From contig CALMVQ010000329.1 in assembly GCA_937873135.1 (NCBI GenBank), positions 1 through 39,975 on the forward strand: 39,975 nucleotides of DNA, given 5' to 3'. The stretch is from an uncultured Scytonema sp. (GTDB lineage Bacteria > Cyanobacteriota > Cyanobacteriia > Cyanobacteriales > Nostocaceae). The notes under the pieces were generated by a model, which ran no database searches, was not told where the DNA came from, and saw only the letters and a list, made by a program, of their open reading frames with translations. Below, one piece after another: positions 26,395 through 33,426 of this stretch. The first letter of the stretch is position 1; each line of letters opens with the position of its first letter. Position numbers and translations under genes: made by a program.

Positions 26395-26919
26395 TTAAAA
26401 TATATTCTCCAAAGAATACTGTCTTTTTATCCTCTCAGCTTGTTTTTCCATTTTCTCTCTCAAAACATATGGTGTCAATAAATTTTCTTTAGGAATATTT
26501 ATTGTTATAGTATCTATATTATTCGGATCTTTTTCACCTTCTAAGGATATCCAATATGCTGATCTTTTAATTAAAGTTCCATCATCTGTAATACTCAACA
26601 ACATACTTAAATCTTTAGGAACTAACACAACTATTAGAAGTTGAGGAGCCTGACTAAGACCTATTAATCTTTTATAATTTTGAACTTTCAAAGGAAATTT
26701 TATATATTTTTCCTTGCTTATATCAATCGCAGTACATTTTACTTGCGCGTCAATAGAAACAGAAAATATTCCATTAATTTTACCAGGTGATCTAATGATT
26801 ACATCAATTCCAGCATGATCCAAGGGTCTTCCGGTAACTATTAATTCTAATCCACTTAAAGCAGCAATAATTTTTATATATCCATAACTAAACTCTTCTT
26901 TTATAGTGTTTTCATCCAT
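26395..26919 (-). CDS. DUF4365-domain protein, PD-(D/E)XK nuclease-like
   Basis: A 174-residue protein resembling cyanobacterial DUF4365 proteins. It opens MDENTIKEEFSYGYIKIIAA, then has HAGIDVII (D39) followed by the strand SIDAQVKCTAIDI (Q59-x-K61). This matches the D...(E/Q)xK core of the restriction-endonuclease-like fold. KFPLKVQNYKRLIG, QLLIVVLVPKD and YWISLEG complete the family pattern. DUF4365 genes are frequent in defence and mobile contexts, but no activity is established for this subgroup. A nuclease role is inference, and Q in place of E/D could weaken it. The gene is strikingly AT-rich against its neighbours, suggesting acquisition by transfer. It is first of two coupled genes. 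Confidence 0.75.
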   Translation of the reverse strand: MDENTIKEEFSYGYIKIIAALSGLELIVTGRPLDHAGIDVIIRSPGKINGIFSVSIDAQVKCTAIDISKEKYIKFPLKVQNYKRLIGLSQAPQLLIVVLVPKDLSMLLSITDDGTLIKRSAYWISLEGEKDPNNIDTITINIPKENLLTPYVLREKMEKQAERIKRQYSLENIF

Positions 26920-27151
26920 TATAAAGCATTAAACTAAAATTATATTACTAGTAAATTGGTATACGATAAACGACTTAATTTAAAGTATACACATAATTTA
27001 CATGACATAAGTCGTGCCTGCTTGTAGCCTTCCCATATTCGGGGAAAACGGGAGAGGCAAAAAAATCTGAAAGCTATATATAATAAGCTTTTTCAGTTTT
27101 TATTTAAGTTTTCGCACGGCTATAGGCTCAATGCTTAGAGGATGAGCCATA
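26920..27151. other. AT-rich intergenic stretch
   Basis: Divergent leader of the DUF4365 pair and the restriction relic/vapBC side. It contains AGCTATATATAATAAGCTTT (27072 onward), which is partly self-complementary. No promoter is called. Confidence 0.4.
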
Positions 27152-27190
27152 ATGAACGAAGCTGAAACCCGCGCCGAACTTATTGATTAA
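27152..27190 (+). pseudogene. Start-codon relic of a type I restriction HsdR/DEAD-box gene
   Basis: An ATG followed by MNEAETRAELID and then TAA. These 12 residues are the familiar first residues of many HsdR subunits and related DEAD/DEAH helicases (MNEAETRAELIDPxLKxAGW). The sequence stops exactly where Pro is expected. The remaining two to three kilobases of gene are missing and the vapB-like gene begins 22 bases later. It indicates that a restriction system once lay here and was deleted. Only 12 residues match, but the string is distinctive. Confidence 0.5.
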
Positions 27191-27209
27191 CAACCACCTC
27201 CAAGTTTGA

Positions 27210-27806
<597 letters not shown>

Positions 27807-27852
27807 AAACTATAAACTATTAAACCACAATAAAAATCACAAAATTGCACCT

Positions 27853-28149
27853 ATGCTTGGTAACCAAAACTTTCATGTAGTAAAAGAAGCTATTTTAACA
27901 AATGAGGAAGGAAACTTTACATTAGGAGAAACAGCTAAAGCAAAAGATTACCGAGTATTGACTAACGATGCTGGACAGATTCTAATAGACCCTATAGATA
28001 TAGAAAAAATTCCAGAAGAACAACGCTGGTTGTGGAAAAATCCAGAAGCCTTGGGAACGGTACTACGGGGTATTGAACAAGCCGCGAGAGGAGAAGTTCA
28101 TGATTTAGGTTCATTTGCTCAATATGCAGATCTGGAGATTGATGATTAA
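27853..28149 (+). CDS. Small antitoxin-like conserved protein
   Basis: A 98-residue acidic protein (MLGNQNFHVVKEAILTNEEG at its start). The segment DAGQILIDPIDIEKIPEEQRWLW is followed by NPEALGTVLRGIEQAARGEV and the tail HDLGSFAQYADLEIDD. The closing pattern (WLWxNPEAL ... V.RGL.QA..GE...LGSFA.YA) is seen in RelB/Phd-type antitoxin-like proteins that precede a RelE/ParE toxin. No such toxin follows here; instead the gene converges with xisI, and the two stop regions overlap by four bases. The frame opens earlier (27790), but the ATG at 27853 gives the family-like start. It may be an orphan antitoxin. Confidence 0.55.
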   Translation: MLGNQNFHVVKEAILTNEEGNFTLGETAKAKDYRVLTNDAGQILIDPIDIEKIPEEQRWLWKNPEALGTVLRGIEQAARGEVHDLGSFAQYADLEIDD

Positions 28150-28475
28150 TGCACTATATGAACAGGCTGCGAATCTGGTAGAAATGCCAGCACAATATCA
28201 CGCTCAAGAATACCTTTTTTAATTAAGTCCTGAGTAATTCCACATTCCATACCATCATATTCAATTATCACTTTTCCATCGTCGATAATTACATATATTA
28301 GATTGCCACGCATACGCTGCCCTCTATCCCAACCAACCTGCATTTCTAGCAAGTGCGATCGCGCATTTCGTCAAATATGGCATCAAGAGCGTATGTTGCC
28401 GTGAGATGGGCGTAGTTTGTCATAATCACTAATTACCTGTTTGATGATTTCTCGATAGCTCGTGATGGTATCCAT
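28146..28475 (-). pseudogene. xisI: xisI-family gene with a compensating frameshift pair
   Basis: XisI is a small protein first described as a controlling factor for excision of the fdxN element; the family is widespread in filamentous cyanobacteria. The ATG at 28475 opens MDTITSYREIIKQVISDYDK, LRPSHGNIRS and then TGA. A second frame carries YALDAIFDEMRDRT, after which the original frame returns with LLEMQVGWDRGQRMRGNLIY, DGMECGITQDLIKKGILERD and IVLAFLPDSQPVHIVH. The first and last parts are in the same frame (41 codons apart), so two indels about 40 bases apart cancel. The middle part in the original frame has two stops (TGA). The gene is probably dead, leaving at most a 68-residue C-terminal fragment from a TTG. 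Confidence 0.75.
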
Positions 28476-28495
28476 TGACTTACTTCCTTTTTTTC

Positions 28496-28879
28496 TTAAT
28501 TTACAACAATCAGCTTTAAAGGTAGTTGAGCGATCATTAATTTTCCAATAGGTTCGCTCTCATATGTCGCTGTAGATTGCGTCAGAAATAGCAAGATAAA
28601 GGTTACGTTCCGGATCGACTTGATTAAGTAAGAGGCGATATAATGTATATGAACGATAGCTTGCTCTAGGTCAGCTACTTGAGATTGACTACGAAATTGC
28701 TTGATTTCAATAGCAATTTGTTTATTTCTCTGCCGAACTCCAATAAAGCCGCTTGCACCAAGATCCACAAATAAAAAACGCTCACCACAAGAAATAACAT
28801 AGGGATCATTGGTAATTTCCCAACCGTCTTTGATAACTGCCTCGTTTACAGTTGCGTGAATGGAGTCTTTTACTAGCAC
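28496..28879 (-). pseudogene. xisH: xisH-family gene, open but with an out-of-frame central segment
   Basis: XisH pairs with XisI and has a PD-(D/E)XK-like fold. The N-terminus is normal: KDSIHATVNEAVIKDGWEIT, LFVDLGASGF and IAIEIKQF (D39, E58-x-K60). Residues about 76-105 (HIHYIASYLIKSIRNVTFIL) do not fit the family. In a different frame the same DNA (28564-28654) reads YTLYRLLLNQVDPERNLYLA then ISDAIYSDI, exactly the family sequence. Homology then returns in the first frame with ESEPIGKLMIAQLPLKLIVV. Two compensating indels are therefore inferred. The 127-residue protein is continuous, but about 30 residues are scrambled, so folding is doubtful. It lies 20 bases upstream of xisI. Confidence 0.75.
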
Positions 28880-29250
28880 TTTACTATAGGTAAAACTGAC
28901 ATGGGAAACGTATCATTCCGTGAATGACGATCACAGCGCATCAGCCATAAAATTCCCCTCTCCTTCTTATCTTGGCGTCCTTGGCGTCTTCTCTGCGAGA
29001 CGCTGCGCGTTCGTCGTCAGACGTGGCGTCAGCCAAGGCGGTTCATCCAAAAAATAATTTTCACGACTTTTCCAGGAATCGGCGTATAAATTTTCAACCC
29101 AACTTGATATCATCGGCTCCGGAAAACTCAATAGAGAAATTGTAGCATCTATATAGATTTTTAATTTTGGTATAGGTTTGGTCAATTAGACAGAAAGCAG
29201 ACAAACAACAGCTCCGTTTTCTTGCTTGAATCCCTTATCTTGTCATCAAT
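28880..29250. other. Divergent intergenic region with dispersed repeats
   Basis: It separates xisH from the NACHT gene. It contains repeat-derived sequence at 28971-29040 (TTGGCGTCCTTGGCGTCTTC and GCGAGACGC palindromic bits). A 72-codon minus-strand frame at 28967-29185 (TKPIPKLKIYIDATISLLSF at its start) has a plausible N-terminus but a tail made of the repeat. It may be a truncated gene and is given separately at low confidence. Confidence 0.5.
28967..29185 (-). CDS. Unrecognised small frame, tail formed by a repeat
   Basis: 72 codons opening with ATG and TKPIPKLKIYIDATISLLSF, then ISSWVENLYADSWKSREN and YFLDEPPW. The remaining TPRLTTNAQRLAEKTPRTPR comes from a dispersed GGCGTC/GACGCC repeat. 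The first 50 residues look protein-like, with no stop-rich or biased composition, but match no family known to me. It is divergent from the large NACHT gene. It could be the N-terminus of a gene truncated by repeat insertion, or chance. Confidence 0.25.
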   Translation of the reverse strand: MTKPIPKLKIYIDATISLLSFPEPMISSWVENLYADSWKSRENYFLDEPPWLTPRLTTNAQRLAEKTPRTPR

Positions 29251-32200
29251 ATGAGTGCAACTTTCTGCCAAACTCGCAAGCCTTCTCCCATATTGCTTTT
29301 CTTTTGTACCTTTTTATTGACTCTCTTTATATCCCTACCGTGGGTGAGCGCCGAGGAAGAAGCCAAACCAAAGCCGCAATCTTGGGAGATTAACGGCATT
29401 GTAGCAGCCCTGGCAGATCCTTATGCTCAAACAAGGCTAGCAGCAGTAAGTAAATTGGGAGAATATCAGCTAGATAGTCCCAAATCACAGATTCCCAATT
29501 ATAAAGAAGTTGTTAATCAGCTTGTTAAGCAGCTATCGTCTCAAGACAAAGATAAAAATGAAATGAGTGCTTCTCGTAGAGCCGCAGCATATGCACTGGC
29601 GCAGATGCAAGCCAAAGAGTATGCCGCCAACGTTGCCGCTCTGCTCAAAGATTCTGACACATATGTCCGTAGAGCCGCAGCAGATGCACTGGGGCAGATG
29701 CAAGCCAAAGAGATTGCCCCCAACGTTGCCGCTCTGCTCAAAGATTCTGACTCAGGTATCTGTTTTCTCCGTTCACGTCTAAGTGTTCTAAGTCACGATG
29801 TGTGTAGTACGATAGTAACACTATTACCAAAGCTAGGTAAACAAGATTTACCGATTTTAGTCAAAGTTCTAGACGCAATTCACAAATATCCTTCTGAGGT
29901 TGCTCAATTCAGATTTCTGGCGCATTTTATCAGCGGTGGTGAACAAGATGTAGAAATATTGATGCAATGGGTTGGCAAGCCCAAAACGACGCCCAAAAAT
30001 TTGACTCCTGACAAGGGCAGAAGAATCATGGGATTGTTTGAGAAAGCCTGGAAACTCAGTGATTCTCTACCAGATTTGCGGGAAGAATTGGCACAACAAA
30101 TTGCTGTAGTTGCTGATTTAGTTCATTGGCAAGCACAAGACATCGTTTTACTTGAACATCACTATCGCAACCTCAAAAGTGAACATTACAGACAGGCTGA
30201 CACGGTGGAGCGTGTTATCAATGATCTGGAATATTGGAAGTGGTTTTTCCTTTTCCGAAACATCATTCTCATTCACCTTGCCGTTTGGCTGACTCTGATC
30301 CTTGCCTATCCCAAATTTACCCAAATTCTCGCACCCTGTTTCTGGAATCCTTGGGTACGGCGAATCCTTGGTTTTGGTTACATTGGCTTACTCCTAACCT
30401 GGGTTCCTTGGTTTCGTCAGCGACTGTTAGAACCGTTCAAACCTTCTCTGCTGGCAGATGCCGGATTAGACAATTTCATTGAGCAAGCGTATTTTGCAGA
30501 ATCTTTTGTCAAAGTTCCACAAGGTAGCACCCCACCCCTAACCCCTCCCCGCAAGCGAGGAGGGGAACAAATCCTTTCCCTACTTACGGGGAAATTTAGG
30601 GGGGTGCGGTTAGGGACAGATTCTACTGACAACATCTCACCAGAAGTTCAACTTATAACCCAAGCACTGCCTACTCTTCAAGGGCAAATCGTCTTAGAAG
30701 GTGACTCTGGTTTAGGTAAGTCAATGTTTCTACGGCATTTGGTGAAAAATTCGCACAGCATAGTTGTTTACTTACCTGCTCAAAAGTGTGACAATGGGGT
30801 AATTGAAGCAATTTCGGCGAAGCTACTGGCACATGCACAAGATACAAAGTTCCTCAAAAACTTGATTTACAGTGGAGCGATAAATATCTGCATCGACGGA
30901 CTCAATGAGGTGACTGCTGACACACGAGCAAAAATCTCGCAGTTTGCAGAAAGCTTTTTTCGGGGCAACATCATTATGACAACGCAGCCTCTAGAATGGA
31001 CACCTCCTTCTACAGCTAAGAAATATGAATTGCAGCCTTTGCAGCGCGAGCAAATCCAGCAGTTTTTAATTTCTCGTCGGCTGCGACTTCCCCAAAATGC
31101 GACATTGAAAGACACTGATTACGAGCAAGCTTGTTCTCAGTACGTTGCAGAAGCTTTGAACGAGCAACAATCCTCAGAAGATTTAGCCGCAGCTCAGCGC
31201 ATTCTTTCCAACCCAATGGATTTAACGCTCGTTGCCCTGATGCTATCACAAGGCAAGCAACCAAATTTGTTTCGCCTGCAAGAACAGCAATATCAACTGA
31301 TGGCGGAAGAGTACCGGCGCGAATGGAAACACGATTTTCCCTTGAAGCCATTTTCTCAGGCAGTCTACCAAATGCGGCTCAACGACGAAAGCGCCATACC
31401 TGGTGATGAATTTCAGCAAGAATTAATCAGTATGGAAGATGAAAAATATAAGATGGTCGTCAGCCGTCAGTGGGAGAATAGTCAGGGAGAATATCAGAAA
31501 AGTTACTATTTTCGCCACGACAAAATTATGGAGTTCTTCTTGGTGCAGAACTTTCAAGGTGAAGGAGAAGAAGTAGAAGAGCGTGTTAATCAACACATTG
31601 ACGATCCCCGATTTCGCGGTGTTTACTTATTGTTAGCGAATTTACTTTCTCTAGATGCAGCTTTAGTCCTCAGGGAAAGATTAATTGAATATGCTGCTAA
31701 CAGTAAAGACCATACATTAAGTGATACATTTGTCCAGTTATTACAGTTACGCTTGCCACAATGGACACATGATGGGACCTTAAAACAACTGATACAACAG
31801 CACGAACAAAAATCTCAGTATTTGATTTTGGTTACTAAGTTTTTTGATCAGGTTGATGCGAAGATTAAACGTGAGAAGGAATTGCACCTGACTATCGAAA
31901 ATATCGAAAGTAGTCTCAGGATTTTCACGCCGTTGCCTGTTTTAATTACTGTGGATGCCCCAAGCGATCGCGATATCATCCGTCTGGTGGAAATTTCTAC
32001 ACAACGAGAAGGGGAAAACACTCAAAAAGCTGGTATTCTAATATATAAAGTAGCACCAGATGCCACAGCTAGAATCGAAATCGCTAAAGTACGGTTACGC
32101 GATAATTTTGTGCTGATACCCATTCCGCTCACATTAGTCGAAAAAGCTTTACCAGACAAGTACGAATGTAACGGATTGCTAGAAGAATATGTCGATCGCT

Positions 32201-33426
32201 ACCTCCAACGTGCTGATTTCTTTGATGACAAAAATGCGATCAGTGACACTTTATCTTTTTTCGGGCGGACAGAAATCTTGCAACGTTTGGGAGAAGATTT
32301 GCTGAGACATCAGGGAGTTGGATTATTTGGATTACGCAAGTCGGGTAAAACCTCTGTGCTTCTCCAGTTGGGCTTTATGCTGCGCGAACATCCAATTATT
32401 CATATTGACTTACAAGGATATGGCGGTTCTCGCTACGGTGCTGCTTTATTTAATAAGATTCTTCAGTCTCTCTCTACTCTACAAAGTGAGACTCCACTCC
32501 CAAGTTTTGAACCTTTTTCTTCCGATAAACCAGCCACAGAGTTAACTGTAGATTTTCTTCAACGCGTGAATGACTTTACCGATGCTATCCAAAAAACTCG
32601 TAAATATAAATTGCCGATCCTTTGCTTTTTAGATGAAGTTGAAAGGATTATTCCCACGCCAGAAGACAGTCGGGAAAAAGCCGAAGAATTTAATGCTTGT
32701 TTTGGAGCGCTGCGCGTGTTATGTCAACAACAACGGCAAATGTCACTTCTGATTGCTGATGTGCATCCAGATTGCAATCGGATTAATTCGTGGACACAAA
32801 AAGGTGTGGCGACTAATCCGGTTTTTAGTTTCTTTAAAGAAGTCTTTTTGCCTCCTTTTTCGGAGGAAGAAACGCAAGAAATGCTAATTAATATTGGCAA
32901 ATTAATGGGGTTGGAGTTTGATGCCGCAACTCCCAAGCAAATTCATTATCAAAGTGGTGGGCACCCATTTGTTTCCCGCCAAATAGCTCGCTTGCTCACA
33001 GAAAAAATCAAGGAGCAGAATCCCAAAACTTCTCCAAATGGAAGTTTACGCATTGAATGGGCTATGGGAGGATCTTTAGAGAAGACTTTCAGCCGGAAAA
33101 GGGAATTAAAAAATTACTTAGAAAAGAGCATTTGGGAAGATTTAGAAAAACGCAATTTTCAAGTGGCGATCGCTATTCTCCGCACTGTTGCCTGTAACGA
33201 AGAATTCCCAGAAATGAGAACAGAAGCCGCGTTACTCAACCAACTCCGAAGTGAATTCCCCGTCTACCAGTGTTCAGATGCATGTCATTGGCTCACCAAA
33301 GTTGGATTGTTGAATCACGAGGAAGTCGAGCATCAAGATATTTACTATATCCGAATTCCACTCTTCTCACGGTGGATACAAATGCAGATGACAGATGAGG
33401 AAATCAAATTATGCCAGATTTTGTAG
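29251..33426 (+). CDS. Membrane NACHT/STAND protein: signal peptide, HEAT repeats, TM, NACHT, second P-loop ATPase
   Basis: A 1391-residue multidomain protein. Residues 14-34 form a signal peptide (FISLPWVSA, cleavage likely after A34). HEAT-like helices occupy about 46-330, including two near-identical 31-residue units (109-139, 140-170). Hydrophobic segments follow at 331-353 and 372-388. The NACHT-like NTPase has Walker A GDSGLGKS (484-491), Walker B INICIDGLNEV (544-554) and IIMTTQP (574-580), followed by a helical region to about 870. An unrecognised alpha/beta segment (893-985) precedes a second ATPase: FFGRTEIL, Walker A GLRKSGKT (1027-1034), Walker B ILCFLDEVERI and GGHPFVSRQ. A helical or winged C-terminus (about 1280-1391) ends it. 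It overlaps the next gene by 16 bases. STAND proteins act as ligand-triggered switches, often in defence; the role here is inference. Confidence 0.85.
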   Translation: MSATFCQTRKPSPILLFFCTFLLTLFISLPWVSAEEEAKPKPQSWEINGIVAALADPYAQTRLAAVSKLGEYQLDSPKSQIPNYKEVVNQLVKQLSSQDKDKNEMSASRRAAAYALAQMQAKEYAANVAALLKDSDTYVRRAAADALGQMQAKEIAPNVAALLKDSDSGICFLRSRLSVLSHDVCSTIVTLLPKLGKQDLPILVKVLDAIHKYPSEVAQFRFLAHFISGGEQDVEILMQWVGKPKTTPKNLTPDKGRRIMGLFEKAWKLSDSLPDLREELAQQIAVVADLVHWQAQDIVLLEHHYRNLKSEHYRQADTVERVINDLEYWKWFFLFRNIILIHLAVWLTLILAYPKFTQILAPCFWNPWVRRILGFGYIGLLLTWVPWFRQRLLEPFKPSLLADAGLDNFIEQAYFAESFVKVPQGSTPPLTPPRKRGGEQILSLLTGKFRGVRLGTDSTDNISPEVQLITQALPTLQGQIVLEGDSGLGKSMFLRHLVKNSHSIVVYLPAQKCDNGVIEAISAKLLAHAQDTKFLKNLIYSGAINICIDGLNEVTADTRAKISQFAESFFRGNIIMTTQPLEWTPPSTAKKYELQPLQREQIQQFLISRRLRLPQNATLKDTDYEQACSQYVAEALNEQQSSEDLAAAQRILSNPMDLTLVALMLSQGKQPNLFRLQEQQYQLMAEEYRREWKHDFPLKPFSQAVYQMRLNDESAIPGDEFQQELISMEDEKYKMVVSRQWENSQGEYQKSYYFRHDKIMEFFLVQNFQGEGEEVEERVNQHIDDPRFRGVYLLLANLLSLDAALVLRERLIEYAANSKDHTLSDTFVQLLQLRLPQWTHDGTLKQLIQQHEQKSQYLILVTKFFDQVDAKIKREKELHLTIENIESSLRIFTPLPVLITVDAPSDRDIIRLVEISTQREGENTQKAGILIYKVAPDATARIEIAKVRLRDNFVLIPIPLTLVEKALPDKYECNGLLEEYVDRYLQRADFFDDKNAISDTLSFFGRTEILQRLGEDLLRHQGVGLFGLRKSGKTSVLLQLGFMLREHPIIHIDLQGYGGSRYGAALFNKILQSLSTLQSETPLPSFEPFSSDKPATELTVDFLQRVNDFTDAIQKTRKYKLPILCFLDEVERIIPTPEDSREKAEEFNACFGALRVLCQQQRQMSLLIADVHPDCNRINSWTQKGVATNPVFSFFKEVFLPPFSEEETQEMLINIGKLMGLEFDAATPKQIHYQSGGHPFVSRQIARLLTEKIKEQNPKTSPNGSLRIEWAMGGSLEKTFSRKRELKNYLEKSIWEDLEKRNFQVAIAILRTVACNEEFPEMRTEAALLNQLRSEFPVYQCSDACHWLTKVGLLNHEEVEHQDIYYIRIPLFSRWIQMQMTDEEIKLCQIL
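29575..29760 (+). repeat. Two tandem 93-bp HEAT-repeat units
   Basis: 29575-29667 and 29668-29760 encode 31-residue units RRAAAYALAQMQAKEYAANV + AALLKDSDTYV and RRAAADALGQMQAKEIAPNV + AALLKDSDSGI. DNA identity is very high, including synonymous positions (for example GCCAAAGAG, CTGCTCAAAGATTCTGAC). This indicates a recent duplication in the predicted sensor region. Confidence 0.85.
30522..30625. repeat. Dispersed GC-rich repeat inserted in frame in the NACHT gene
   Basis: CACCCCACCCCTAACCCCTC through GGGGTGCGGTTAGGGA is the same dispersed repeat type as the core of element B1 (25611-25675) and 14360-14404. It encodes residues about 425-457 (STPPLTPPRKRGGEQILSLL, TGKFRGVRLG) without stop or frame change. 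It lies in the linker between the membrane segment and the NACHT domain. Confidence 0.75.

Noticed and set aside
28146-28879. xisH/xisI considered as evidence of an fdxN-type excision element here
   Set aside because: No xisF-type recombinase or att repeats were seen, and this family is widely scattered outside such elements.
29575-29760. Tandem 93-bp units considered as a CRISPR-like or satellite array
   Set aside because: Only two units, in frame within a HEAT domain, with no spacers.
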